A DNA stretch of 61,017 nt from Chara braunii (GCA_003427395.1 BFEA01000256.1:1065896-1126912); one strand, 5' to 3'. Numbered from the stretch's first letter, positions 44,521 to 56,216 are shown. Program-made: numbers and translations. Notes: generated by a model not told the origin, from the letters alone.

Positions 44521-45208
44521 TTAGGGCATACTCATGCAGAGTGACCAAAATTGCAAAATCTGCAATTTTGCAAATGCCATTTTGAGATTTAGGTGTGCCA
44601 CATACTCACACAAGGGTTGCAAAACAGCAAAATTAGAATGAGACATCGCCACGACTTCCTGAAAATTGCTCCGTCTGCTATCTGCGTGGTCACGCCGCTG
44701 GTAGCAGATGGGGGGATTTTTTTTGGGTTGGGGTTTATTTGCTTGTATTTCATTTCTTCCCCGTCACGTTCGGGCCTGCACGGTCATGAATTTGAAGTGA
44801 TCGCCTTGCTGCAGGCCCGGTACCACCCGATGGCGCAGTCCCCCTAGCAAATGTGAATGGGCTCAGCAGTCGAATCCGGACGTGTTCGCCGATAAGTGCA
44901 CGTTAGCATGTGCACATAGGCAGAAAAGAAGCAGGCAGCACTATTTTTGCACCTGCGCACGAACACGTCCTGATTCAAGCCCTGTTTGCTTCTCTTCTGC
45001 GCTGGGCATAACGGGTTGGAGGGTCCCACAGCAATACAGCGACACACCCTGGACATCGCTCCATGGCACAAGCCGTGGGTGTGTGGGCATGTTTACCATT
45101 CGGGTACTTCAAAGCGATCATGTACGCTGCTGTGATTGAGTTCACTGTACCAGCATTGAAGAGTGCAGAGGCAGCTATGGTGAGCCTGGAGGTTCAGCAC
45201 TGACTCTC
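44521..45208. repeat. Second partial copy of the 42321 element
   Basis: TTAGGGCATACTCATGC onward matches 42322-42996 almost base for base over ~680 bp at an offset of 2200-2205. It starts exactly at the first copy's right terminal repeat. It stops at a (GA)n microsatellite where the first copy has (TC)n; the first copy's right 1.25 kb is not found after it. Confidence 0.9.
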
Positions 45209-45215
45209 TCTGAGA

Positions 45216-45225
45216 CTCTCTCTCT

Positions 45226-45310
<85 letters not shown>
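45216..45310. repeat. (GA)n microsatellite with inverted CT start
   Basis: Short CTCTCTC segments followed by ~40 GA units. The CT-to-GA junction forms a hairpin-prone inverted repeat. Confidence 0.95.
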
Positions 45311-45313
<3 letters not shown>

Positions 45314-46100
45314 AGGCATATCTTCTTCCAAATGTTGAAAAGATGCCATCGGCCTTTTTTGGGGGGTTGGTAATTTGCCAAATAGCCCCATAAGTTGAGA
45401 TATATTTCGAAATGTACCTGAAAGATCTGGGTACAGTGGAATGGCCTTTTGGGCTGACATCTTTGTCTTATGCCCCTGTCAGCCGCGTGTGCAAATTGGC
45501 AATCTCAGCCTCCCCGTTTGGGCCTTGGCCTTTTGCAATTGCACCTAGGAAAAGTTGGCAACTACCGGGGCATTTTGCAAAGTTGGACGGTGTCCAGTAG
45601 GGGTACATTGCAAAAATGGGGTCCAACCAATGTCGGGGGTATTTCGCAAAATGTTTTTGTCATCGTCCTTTGCCGCAGCGTAGCTGGGGCAGGTCCACTT
45701 GTTTTTGATTAAAGACTCAGTGGACCCTATTAGGTTGGGTGATAGGAGCAGCCCACCCCTACTAGAGTCCATTCGGGTCACTCATGGTGGGGAGCTGCAC
45801 CTGCTGGAAACAGGGTCCAGCGTCCCATTTACACAAGGATGCTTGAATCAAGAAAGACAGACCTGTGCTTTGTGAAGGATGATTCTGAACCTCTTCACCC
45901 CACACTGGACCCAGTTCTAACTATTCTTCCTACCTCAGAAACAACCATCCCACCAACCATAACAAGATAAAACTTCAATCATAACCATACCAAGATCTGG
46001 GGACTACATTATGCCACAAGCGGTTAACAGGGACCCTCACTTTTCAGCCCTGGTTAACCCCCCCAGCACTGATATGCCGGCAAAGCTGCTGTGTCATTAT
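45311..46100. other. Repeat-derived sequence with a SINE-like motif copy
   Basis: 45340-45660 carries several degenerate GGGGYATTTTGCAAA-type words. At 45787-45828 is a copy of the dispersed GGGTCCAGCGTCCCA motif. No gene recognised. Confidence 0.45.
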
Positions 46101-46767
46101 GTCATATCTTTTTTTTGTGTTTTTTTTTTCGAAGGGGGCTGAAAGAGCAGAGGTTTCAACTGGTTTGCAAGCCTGTTGTCAGATCTTTAGACCCCGGCGG
46201 GGAGGGAGAGAGGGCGGGAAGAGGAGGCAAAAAAGAAGGCAGAGGTGTCATCTGGTTTCTCTGCCTGTTTTTGAGAGCTCTCCCTGCACTAGCAACCCAC
46301 CCAATTGCAGAGGCATGTTCTTTCATGCTACAAACCCCTCACATATCATTTCTCTACCCCGGGGGCAAGATCACCCCTTAACCACCTCTACTTCCAGGCC
46401 TCTTTTTCCCGAGGCGAAGTTCTGCCACGCGCCGAGTTTTGCTGAACCGGCACTGGGGCAATTCTTTTGTTTGTTTGTTTGTTTGGGCTAAAGCTTGCAC
46501 AGGCAGGATTTTGATTTGGCAGGCAAAAGATTTGGCAGGCTGAGGCGTCAAAGTCATGGCGTATCGCCGTGTCAGAAAAAAATTGGCTGGGAACAGGACT
46601 GGTAGTTGAAATATCCTTCTTGACAGTTTTTACCACAGCCAACAGAGGTCAACAAGAAACTACCTCCTTCACCCGGATACAAGGTAGGGTCATTAATGCT
46701 GTATTTAGACTGAAAGATAGCCCAAATACGGCTATTAGGACCATACGTTGAAGAGGGTAGAATCAGG

Positions 46768-46912
46768 GAATTTTTTTTTTATTTTTTTTTTTTTTGAAAC
46801 ACCCCTTCCAGTGTTAGTGGTGCTGGTAAGAGCAGACGCCACTAGCACCTGAGGAGAGGCTCCATCCATTGCTGGGGAGCAACACCTGCTGGAAAACGGG
46901 TCCAGCGTCCCA
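46768..46912 (-). repeat. SINE-like retroposon copy (poly(T) side left)
   Basis: A T-rich run (46768-46795) is followed 60 bases later by GGCTCCATCCATTGCTGGGG and GGGTCCAGCGTCCCA (46858-46912). Seen on the minus strand this is a motif-containing body ending in poly(A), the same arrangement as at 60342-60484 (plus). A short retroposon family is the likely explanation. Confidence 0.5.
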
Positions 46913-48029
46913 TACACAGATTGAATTTGAAGTGTGTCAGGAAAAAGGTTGTGTAGGACTCCTGCCAGCATTGATTACTCTGGAAGCCAGAGGATTGACT
47001 GAGCAGTCCAGCGTTCCATCATACATCAAGCAGGCCTGTCAGCATTGATTACCCATGCAGGGAATTTACTGAGCAGGTGGTACAGCACACTGTTTTATAC
47101 AGAAAATGTGTGATGAAGACAGCATTGCAGAGACATCTCTTCAGCCCTGGTTCGGCCGCCAGATTAAGGACCTCGTTCTAATGTGACTGTGCTTTCCTTC
47201 TCACACTTCCTGTCACCGCCGGGATGTTCGCAGACTTGCAGGGGCCAAAAACTGTTGCAGAAACTTTTGCTGCCCCGGGGGGCACCGGGGGGTGATTCCT
47301 GGCCGATGGGCGCGGGATACCTCAAGTGAGGGTCTCGACTAAAGAAAGCGAGTGAGGGGGGAAGGGGTCCGGGAAATCAGAAGGGGGTCTCATAGGTAAG
47401 GAGGGCTCAAAATTAGTCCAATCATTGAAGACGAGGTGGTAATCTCTGGAGGGGCCCTGTGCCGCTCTGGACGGCGGGTCTCCTCTCAGTTGGTCCCCTC
47501 CCCACTGTACCCTGGCCACCCATCCCCCTTGGTCCCCCCCAAGCCAATCAGGGAATCAAGTTTGTTCAGCGTTGTTTTGCCCCTGATCACCCAGAAGCAT
47601 GTAATGTCCTCTGAAGTAAAAAAAAAAAAAAAACAGTCATAGTCAAAGTGAGGAAACGCCCCGGCATCAACCACAGCGGGGTTCTAAGCTGGAGCACAAT
47701 ACCGGGGTGATGGCAGGAGGTGGCGACCGTCCAGTTGGTATTTCCAGCGCGTCGCAGGGCCTGGAGGCACTGGTCTAGGCCACGTCACTGGCTGATGTGG
47801 AGGATAGACCGACCCTCGATGGTTACTCGGGAGTTCCGCGTTTGCCCCATCGCCTCTGCGGTTCTGCCCGTGGCATAGGGCCATGAGGCATCGGGTTAGT
47901 CTGCGCCTGTGGAGCACAGCGGAGTTAGCCCTTGGGACCTGAAGTGCGCGTGGGTTGTCATCATCTTCAACGACATCATGGCACTGGAGTTGCTTGGAAT
48001 CATCATCGTCTTCATCAACAGGGCGAGTT
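46913..48029. other. No gene recognised
   Basis: Includes a short poly(A) at 47619-47633 and G+C-rich segments. The open frames here resemble no family. Confidence 0.35.
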
Positions 48030-48790
48030 TCGACAGCGTCACCATGGTAAGGGTTTCATCATCATCGTCAGGATGCTGCTCGTCAGGGTTCTGCTCGTCA
48101 TCATCATAGTTAGTAATATCTTGTCACTGGATCAGCAACAAGGTAATTCCGCCAGTGTAGGGCGCGGTTTGTTTGCACCGTAAGCACCGTTATAATTGGG
48201 ATGAGTGTCATTACCATCATCACTGTTGGCGCTGGGCGTCACCATCATCATTTTTACGATTAGGATCATCATAAGTATTACCATCATTAGGGCGCTATCG
48301 GCAAAACTCGTCGGTATAGGGCGTTGTCCATCCTTATCATCATCATCACTAGTCCATCATCACAAGTGCACGTCGTTAGCACCATCACCATCCTGTGCCA
48401 TCACAGGGCACTGTGCGTTACTATCATCACTATCATCATTATCATCATCATAATCACCATCAACATCATATCATCTCCATCAGTTAACATCCAATTACCG
48501 TCATTAGTGATGCTCGCCATCATCATTATCATCATCGTCATCACCAAATCATCATCATTAGTGATGCTTGCCATCACCACCATCATCATGATCCCTAATC
48601 TGAAATTCAATTTTTCTATCTTGTGTAATTTCTAACGTCTTCATCATGATCCCTAATCCGAAATTCGTTTTTTCCATCATCATTATCATCATCATCATCA
48701 TCAAATTATCGTCATGAGTGATGCTCGTCATCACCATCATCATCAAATCATCATCAATAGTGATGCTCGTCATCACCACCATCATCATGA
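48030..48790. repeat. (ATC)n-rich low-complexity region
   Basis: Interrupted CATCATCATC runs throughout, with a longer imperfect repeat (about 145-150 bp) marked by ATCATGATCCCTAATC at 48586, 48643 and a related form at 48781. Translations are poly-Ile/Ser/His and are not genes. Confidence 0.85.
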
Positions 48791-49779
48791 CCCCTAATCT
48801 GAAATCTGTTTTTCCTATCTTGTGTAATTTTCTAATTTTTTCTAATTAGAAATTTCAAATTTGTACTTTCTGATTTACGGTCCGAGCGTTTCCCCGAACC
48901 CTGAGTTCTGGGAATCTGCGTCAAAAGTCCAGTTGGACATCAAAATCGTTTTTTCATTGTGGTTCCTTAGTTGGATGTTCATGTTGTCGAATCTTATCTG
49001 GTTTGAGTGATTTTCCTCTTCCCAATGTCCCGATGAATTTTTCGATTTCATTGATAATTCAGTTTTTACTTAGTAATTGGTCCGTGCGATTTTCTCAGGT
49101 TTGCCCACATTTGTAATCTGTTTTTGGGGGTATGAAAATCTTGATGCTCAACATGTGTTTTGAAGGGTTTGGGCTCACATGTATTGATTGGGGTTATCTC
49201 CTCGGGTTTGGAGCTCCTCCCTGCGAGGGCTACACAAGGTGGGAGGTGTCGTCCTTGAGAGGGTAGGGGTGGTATTGTGGGATTGTCCCTTTATGGGCCA
49301 AGCTGATTTTTGGGTCAGATAAGTAGGGCGGTTGGGGAGAGGGGACAAGGGGTGCTGAATATAGCAAGTTGAGAGGAGAGAGGGCTGCCGCACTGGGAGG
49401 GGGTGGGACTGGAGGTAAGGGGGAATTCCAGCTCTGCGGGGGCATACTCTAGGGGGAATTGTATGTCGCTGAGGGAGCGGGAATGACCGCTTAGTGGGCT
49501 GTTCTGAATTGGGGCCGGTGTGGTGAGGGGGCACCTTCCGGCGGAGGCAGTGTAAGGACAGGGGGACGTTTTGAGGGAGGAAAAACCTTCAATTTTTTTC
49601 TTGTGAAGTTCTGCAGGAATAGTTGAGCTCCAAATAGACACCGGAGCCGCCACAGGATGAGGGGGTATTTTCCCCTCCCTTCCTCTCGTTTCGGGGAGGC
49701 GAAAGGGGTTTTCTCTGCCTTTGTTTGAGTCAAGATTTTCTCAATTCTTGGATTGGACTGTCACTATCTTCTCTCTCTT
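48791..49779. other. No gene recognised
   Basis: 48790-49160 is A+T-rich. 49180-49720 is G-rich with short frames on the minus strand that read Pro/Ser-rich and match no family. Confidence 0.35.
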
Positions 49780-49966
49780 CGAACTATGTGGTGGAGGAGG
49801 TTGGCTCGTCGAAGGGAGATGGAAAGTTGAAGTCCGTCCTCAACTTCACCAAATCCCATAATGGTTTAAGGATGGACTCCAACTTTCCATCTCCCTTCGA
49901 CGGGCCGACCTCCTCCACCACATGTTTCTTGTCTTCCGAACTATGTGGTGGAGGAGGTCGGCTCGT
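49780..49966. repeat. Long imperfect hairpin plus third copy of a GGAGGAGG motif
   Basis: The left arm (49783-49835) and right arm (49872-49925) are inverted copies of about 53 bases with roughly 5 mismatches, around a loop of about 36 bases. Each arm contains GTGGTGGAGGAGGTYGGCYC and GAAGGGAGATGGAAAGTTG. A third, direct copy of the motif follows at 49937-49966. The same motif is dispersed at 58118-58660 in reverse orientation. Confidence 0.8.
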
Positions 49967-51286
49967 TGGGGGATGAGGAAGAGTAGGGGGGTGCCAGGAA
50001 TAGCAGGCAGGAAGCTAATTGTTCCTAGTTTTGTTCAGATTTACTAGGTTAGTTGATACTCATGTTTTTCTTAAATTTTCTAGAATTTCGTCAAAAGTTC
50101 TCAGATTCTCAGATTGATCCTAGCCGAAGCCAGGTAATGGCCCTGGTATTTCAAAAAAAAAAAAAAAAAAGAGGAAAGAAAAAGAAGACTCAGTGACCCC
50201 ACTGTGACAACAAATGTGGTTGCGCGTCTGCCACCCCTCCTTCCTCCCACCCTCCTTCCTCCACACCCCCATCTTGCATCCAAGTACGCCTTTCTTAGCC
50301 ACCATTGTCCATCTGTTGTACCACAGACAAAGAAAAGAACACCACACCTCAGATGCAAACAGCCAAAAAGAAAAGAAAAAAAAAGAAATGAACAGCGCCA
50401 GCACATGAGATGGAGACACTTTCGACTGGGGTATCATCTCATAAGATATAAATGTAGAGGGGTATCGAAGCTCTCCATTTGTGAAGAGCATCTCCAGGTA
50501 CCTCTGGGGAGATATATATGCATAAATGAAAGTCATACTTATTCTGCAAGTCTAAAGAACATAAGAAGACCGTCAAGAGATTATGGGAACGGAGCAGCGA
50601 CCATAAGACCATTACCCAAACTGGATGGCTACACGCATGAGTGTATCAAACCAGTACAAAATAGATTGAAGGGTAGAGAGGGGGGGGGGGGGGAGGGCAG
50701 ATTGAAGGATAGAGAATAATATAATATTCAATAAACAACATTTGTGCATGTTACATCAAGGCATTTTGCTGCCCACGTACCCCGCAGACTCTTCAGGAGG
50801 GCTTCCTTCAAGGATACCAGCACAAAACAATGCTAGGTGAGAAAGGGTTTTGGGCACCCCTCTCTCAAACTCAAATAAACTCCCCCGTCTATGTCTCAAA
50901 GATCCCTGTGCATTTGCAAAAGTTGAGTTTTGATACTTTATGCGCTATGTGGCCCCAACCCCACCCCCTTTTTTTTTTTCTATCAGGGATGTAATATGTG
51001 TGATCTGGACGTCAAGTCCAGCTTCCTTTATGCAATAACCTGAAACCCTAACAAAGAGATGATGAGTGTGATCCTTATCAATGCTGTAATCTGTGTGATC
51101 TGGACGGCGAATGCAGCTTCCATTACCCATTGTCCGAAGAGAGCAGGGGCATTGATTACTTCCCTGCACAAGGGAAGGATTGACCACCTGCATATTAGTC
51201 CCTAACCAGCCCACCTCCATCCCACGGGACGATCAGCACTCCGTTGTTGATTGATATTGCAGGCCTGGCAACCCAATCAACATCGA
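49967..51286. other. No gene; poly(A)-tailed fragment and short repeats
   Basis: At 50128-50170, GCCAGGTAATGGCCCTGGTATTT adjoins an 18-A run. Its reverse complement matches the GATACCGGGGCCATTAC words at 57550 and 58031. TGTGATCTGGACG recurs at about 50999 and 51096. No gene recognised. Confidence 0.4.
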
Positions 51287-51913
51287 CTATCCTACTCCTA
51301 TCCTCAGCCAGACAACGGGGTTGAAGGGGGGGAAGGGGGGGGAGATGGTAAGCCTCTTATCCATATCAACCCCAATCCCCACCACGTCAGCATGCGGCAT
51401 CTCTCCCATCATGCTGATGCTCTCTGCCCCGCTGCTGCCTTGACCGTTGCTGCCGCCGTGGTCGTCGCTGCCGCCATCATCGTTGTTGTTGTTGTTGTTG
51501 GCATCCCCAATGCCCACCACGTCTGCTTGCGGCATCTCTCCCATCATGCTGATGCTCTCTGCCCCGCTGCTGCCTTGACCGTTGCTGCCGCCGTGGTCGT
51601 CGCTGCCGCCATCATCGTTGTTGTTGTTGTTGTTGGCATCCCCAATGCCCACCACGTCTGCTTGCGGCATCTCTCCCATCATGCTGATGATGATCTGAGA
51701 TGCCCAGACACCGCTCTCAACCCTGCTGCTGCCGTGGGCGTCGCTGCCGCTGTAGTCGTTGTTATTGTTGTTGTTGTTGCTGCTGTTGCCATTGTCGTCA
51801 CTGCCGCCATCGTCGTCACAGCCGCCATCATTGTTGTTGTCGTTGGTGTTGTTGTCAGCCCCAATTCCCACCGCATTCGCTTGCGGCATTTTTTCTTTAT
51901 TTTTTATTTTTAA
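51287..51913 (-). repeat. 135-bp tandem repeat coding 45-residue Asn/Asp/Gly units (minus)
   Basis: GGCATCTCTCCCATCATGCTG starts units at 51396, 51531 and 51666, exactly 135 bp apart, with diverged units further right (near 51886 and 51987). Because 135 is divisible by three, the minus strand stays open for 200 codons. Each unit reads MPQADVVGIGDA, a run of Asn, DDGGSDDHGGSNGQGSSGAE and SISMMGE. It could be an expressed low-complexity protein or a minisatellite that is open by chance. No start context or flanking exon supports a gene. Confidence 0.6.
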
Positions 51914-52001
51914 TCAAACCCACGACAGCAGATAGGAGGGCTGATAAAAGCATACCCTCCTACCTACTATCGGGGTCCATCCGCTTGCGGCATCTCTCCC
52001 A

Positions 52002-52081
52002 TCATGCTGATGATGATCTGAGATGCACGGGCACCGTTCTCCACCTCGCTGCTGCCGTGGTCGTCGCTGCCCCATTGTCGC

Positions 52082-52129
<48 letters not shown>

Positions 52130-52204
52130 GGCGGTCATCATCATTGTTATTGTTGTTGTTGTCGCCATCATGTTTGTCAATATCCTTGATGTCGGTGTCA
52201 TTAA

Positions 52205-52241
<37 letters not shown>

Positions 52242-52412
52242 ATCCTTGCTATTGTTAGTGTTGTTGCCGCAATTATCTTCGCCGGCCTTGAATCTGCCCT
52301 CCCACCAGTCGTCCTTGTCACCCTTGTCACCCATCTCGCCCGTTCCCTGCCGATTCTCCAGCTGATTGCGCAGATTGCGACCCATTATAAAGAGGATCTT
52401 GCAGACGCCCAT
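52002..52412 (-). CDS. Asn-rich low-complexity ORF, possibly linked to the 135-bp repeat
   Basis: Minus-strand frame of 136 codons. The start looks non-repetitive (MGVCKILFIMGRNLRNQLEN, GEMGDKGDKDDWWEG), followed by poly-Asn from (TTG)n tracts at 52084-52130 and 52203-52241. It ends before a further diverged copy of the MMGEMPQAD unit in another frame. If real, it is upstream of and related to the repeat ORF at 51287-51889. Confidence is low because trinucleotide tracts create open frames. Confidence 0.25.
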
Positions 52413-53529
52413 CCTATCATCCGCTCGCCTTTAGTCAATGTAGGCCTCGAGCCGGGGATCTGGTGTCGGGCTGCTCCAGCCTTACGCCGCCCTTTACTTC
52501 CTTTATGATAACACTTAAGGAGGACTGGATTCAGTCAAATTGCCTGACGGGATCTCAACCAACGTCGAAAGGTACGATATCAGACTCGCGCAACGGATGT
52601 TGAGGCCGAGGCGTCAGGAAAAACCAGAACTATGAATTTTGGATAGGCGCCCCTTTGCGCGCGCTACTGAGGCGTATCATTGACAAGGCATAAATGAGCG
52701 ACTATTACCGAGGAAGTGTCGGAGGCTCCAGGCAAAGGGACAAGACGGGAGAGCCGAATTGCATTAAGGAGCCGAGCGATGAACCAAACAAGGGGGGGCG
52801 TTAGGCTTATGAGACGAGCCCTCAGGTGAACTAAGTGGCGGCCGACACTGGAATTCTTTGTAGAACCGATAGGAAGGGAAAACGCTGCTCGGGCGCACTT
52901 GGGATTTTAACCGACGGGGCCTAAGTAGACCCGGAAGTGGTCTAAGGCTAAGAGAAGGGCCCTCGGGCCGCAACCTTATTTCCAAGGTGGGGCCCTACAA
53001 AATTTGACAAGGCCTGGTACCTTTCTATGTGGGGACCACAAGGGCCGCGGCAGGTTGGGCATAGGTTTGGCATGAACCTCGGTACCGGGGCACTGCAAAA
53101 GGCCCGGTACCCAACAAAAAGGCCCCGTTCGCTAAAAACCCTTCGGGGTCCCTAACAGGCCCGGGTACAGGCTCGGGAAAGCCATGGTACTGGGGCGATG
53201 CAACTTGTCAGCAGCCCCGGAGCGCATAATAGGGCTGGGGCACTCCGAGAAGAGGGCCCGCAAAGTATATAAGCCCAACCGGGCTCAAAGGTGGGGACAC
53301 TTCCGACATGCGTACTTACGAGCGCACTACAGGAGCTTGGGACTTGGCACATACGCACTTGCGGGCGTACGACGGGACTTGGGACTGGTGCTGGTGCGGG
53401 CGCACAAGAGCACCAGTGGAAGGACGACTGGGAACAGAGCGCGCACGAGAGGAATTGCACACAGCTCCAACGCATGGATAGGAACAAGGTGCGCATGGGA
53501 GCGCTACCTCGTACAACGCTCGCACGGAT
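52413..53529. other. No gene recognised; G+C-rich
   Basis: Contains GGCCCGGTACC-type words (for example 53030-53190) like those of decayed LTRs elsewhere in the window. No boundary found. Confidence 0.35.
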
Positions 53530-53890
53530 CGAGACGCGGGGACTAATCGCATGCACCAGCGCGCGCTCGCACACAAACGGATCGGGAGGCGGGGACTAAT
53601 CACACGCACCAGCGCACGCTTGCACACGGACGGACTGGGACGTGGGGACTAATCGCGCGCACCAGCGCGTGTTAGCACACAGACAAATCGAGAGGCGGGG
53701 ACTAATCGCACGCACCAGCGCGCGCTCGCACACGGACGGAACGGGATGCGGGGACTAATCGCGTGCGCCAGCATGTGTTAGCACATAGACAAATCGAGAG
53801 GCGAGGACTAATCGCGCGCTCGCGCACGGACGGACCGGGACGCGGGGACTAATCGCGAGCACCAATGCGCGTTAGCGCACAGACGGAGCA
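53530..53890. repeat. ~53-bp GC-rich minisatellite, seven units
   Basis: GGGACTAATC (or AGGACTAATC) occurs at 53538, 53592, 53645, 53698, 53751, 53804 and 53845. Intervals are 54, 53, 53, 53, 53 and 41, the last with a 12-bp deletion. Units share CACCAGCGCGCGCTCGCACA, with two alternating subtypes (ACGGACGGA and AGACAAATCGAGA). Confidence 0.92.
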
Positions 53891-54320
53891 GGACGGGGGA
53901 GAACCTGCGCGCGGTGGGAGTCAGAACGCGGGTGAGCTTGCGCACACTAGCGGGAACGGGAACGTGCAACAGCACGTGCGCACGGGCGCACAAGCGGAGA
54001 GAGGTGCGCGCTAGCAGGATCGGGATCGCGGAACGATACGAGCACACACGCCCACACGGGTGCACGAGTGGAGAGAGGTGCGCGCTAGCGGGATTGGGAT
54101 TGCAGAACGGTGCGAGACACATGGCCGCACGGGAGCACGAGCGGAGAAAGCCAATGCGTGCACACGTGCAGAGAGAGATCCGGGTGCGGGGCACTGAGTG
54201 CACATGCGCAGTGTCGGGATCGGGCGCGGGTAGTTGCACGCAATACTGTGTGCACACGCGCGAAGTCGGGATCGGGCGCAGGTAGCCGTGCGCAGTCGGG
54301 TGCGCACGCGCAGAGTCGGG
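53891..54320. repeat. Second GC-rich minisatellite, ~70-80-bp degenerate units
   Basis: GCGGAGAGAGGTGCGCGCTAG at about 53993 and GTGGAGAGAGGTGCGCGCTAG at about 54069, with weaker copies near 54130-54180. CGGGATCGGGCG recurs at about 54213 and 54268. The 229-codon minus frame over it is stop-free because of composition, not coding. Confidence 0.75.
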
Positions 54321-55314
54321 CGCGAACCGTGCCCTTTGGATGCATTTGGGCGTTCGGTGAAACAGGCCTTTGGAACACGTTCGAAACGGGACTACGGGGT
54401 CTTGGGACTCAAGCAGATCGAAGCCAAGGGACTCAGGTTGACCAGAGCCCAAGACTAAGGCAGATTGGGACATGGAACTCAGGTCGATCGGGACCACGCG
54501 ACTCAGGCTGAGCGGGACTTTGGGACTAAGACCGTCGGGACCACGTGACTCAGACTGGACGGGTTCGGGACTTTGGACGGGTCCGAGACTCGGGACCGGA
54601 TTGTGAATTTGGACGAAACCAAGGTTTTGGATGGACCGCGAGTTTAGACCAAGCCGGAGCCATGGTACCGAACAGACCGAGACATCGGGACACCGGGCTC
54701 TTGACCCACGTTCAGGGCGTCTGGCGGAGTGGGCCTTTTTGGGATGCGTTGAGATTGGTTTGGACGGGCCGGGACTTGAGCGAGCTTCGGACCTTATGTT
54801 CGGGGGGGCTATCGGACCTGACCAGACATTTGAAGACAGGCAAGAACAATTGAAATTCGGGGTGAAAACTTCGGACTGTTACGATCGTTTGAGGGCCTCC
54901 GGAGTTTGGCTGGGATACTGGAATTAGACAGGGGTTGTGAGGAGGGCTGGTGTCCATGGTCAAGCTCGATCTGGAACTGTGGCCCCAGTGGGCCCGAGAA
55001 TCTAACTCCAACACGGAGAGTTCGAGTACAGTCCCCTGGGATCGGTGAGCACGTTACCGACGTCACCCCATTGGGCGGAGAATCCGTCCTAGAGTGTTAG
55101 TAAGATCGGTCGGGACTCAAACTGATTTTCCTATTTTGGACGTGGGATCCATTTCTGGAACTGGGACTAACGCAGAGGACCCTATTATTTTAGACTAAAT
55201 GGAAATACATATTTGTTTCTACCGAATGCTGGTTTGTGAGTCTCTCATTATCGCGTCTCCAAAAGATTTCAGTGGTCGATGTGTGGATCTCGACTAACCT
55301 AGTTTACTTGCAGA
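54321..55314. other. Degenerate GGGAC-rich repeat, no gene
   Basis: 54380-54620 is built of GGGACTCAGG and CGGGAC words in loose repetition. The remainder shows no recognisable gene. Confidence 0.45.
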
Positions 55315-55653
55315 TTACAGGAGCCCCGACCGACCCTCCTGTGGGTGACAGACACGGCGTGAGGTACAGGGTCCGATCGGCAGGCCGACATATCTCTTCT
55401 TCCGGTCGACACCGGCCCCTCCTCCAGCTCCCACATGATGTCTAGCATCTCCTGGGTCCTGTCTTCCAACCACTACTCCATAGAGATCGCCCCCCCATTG
55501 ATCTCCCCCTCCTATTGCCGTAGCAGCATGAGCACCCCAACTATCGTTCGCAGTTGCTTGCATCCCTCCTCCAGTATAATAAGCCATTCCGCCGCTCGAT
55601 GTTGTAGCTCCACCACCGAATCCATCTCTCTCCCAATTAGTTGCGCCACTCAC
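55315..55653 (-). CDS. Gly-rich ORF, unrecognised
   Basis: Minus-strand frame of 112 codons: NWERDGFGGGATTSSGG, MAYYTGGGMQATANDSWGAH, GGGDQWGGDLYGVVVGRQDP. Gly/Ala/Asp-rich, resembling the N-terminal region of a gag or a disordered host protein. The alternative plus-strand frame (55435-56004) is Ser/Pro-rich and less convincing. No domain recognised. Confidence 0.25.
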   Translation of the reverse strand: MSGATNWERDGFGGGATTSSGGMAYYTGGGMQATANDSWGAHAATAIGGGDQWGGDLYGVVVGRQDPGDARHHVGAGGGAGVDRKKRYVGLPIGPCTSRRVCHPQEGRSGLL

Positions 55654-56216
55654 ACGGTTCTTCTGAACCAGTCGTCAATCCTACGGCTAGCGCTACCCCT
55701 GTCCACGTGTCACAGGACATCCATATCTCCAAACAACAGGTGCCACGTGACAACAAACCACTCGCACCTGTCGGGCACGTGCTCAGGCCCAGCAGTTGGG
55801 GAGTTGTTCTCCCCAGGCGCTGGTCCAGCCGGGGCAACTGGGCCCTACCGGTCCGTCGGCGTCGGGGCGCCAGCGCTAGCGCAACCTCTCCTGCGATGCC
55901 TCAACGGCGTCCCTCAATTCAATCTTGTGTCTAATCTGCCCCCCCCCCCCCCCCATGGTTTGGGAGGTCAGGCTCTAATTTTGGATTACAGGAAGAGAAG
56001 ATAGCCGTTCTGAAATGGGACAGATACGTATGGTGTGTTGACATTGAAATCGGGCGCATAAATGGATACAAGGGAAACTGGACCTGGTTTCAGGCAGTGG
56101 CATAGGAAGGGAGACGGGCAGGGGGAAGAAAGGGCCTACTGGTGCCCCCCAGTGGCTCTGGCTGCGGCCCTGAGCCTCTCTCACAAGGATGGGGCCATTG
56201 GGGGCTCAGGGTGTGC

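Larger units (their letters stand above)
42321..44523. mobile_element. DNA-transposon-like unit with terminal inverted repeats
   Basis: The left end TAAGGGCATACTCACAC (42321-42337) matches the reverse complement of the right end GTGTGAGTATGCCTTA (44508-44523), with one G less. GCATACTCACAC recurs subterminally at about 42400. The interior holds a gap of 191 N, a (TC)n run and no transposase I can recognise; the minus-strand frame at 43291-44061 resembles no family. TAA/TTA at the ends are inverted, not direct, so a PIF/Harbinger target duplication is not supported. Class unknown, possibly non-autonomous. Confidence 0.6.

Noticed and set aside
42321-44523. PIF/Harbinger assignment from TAA/TTA at the ends
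   Set aside because: TAA on the left and TTA on the right are inverted, not a direct 3-bp duplication, and no transposase was recognised.
53808-54497. 229-codon minus-strand ORF
   Set aside because: Spans GC-rich minisatellites; openness is explained by composition and repeat structure.
55435-56004. 189-codon plus-strand ORF
   Set aside because: Ser/Pro-rich, no domain, and competes with a slightly better minus-strand Gly-rich frame; neither is convincing.
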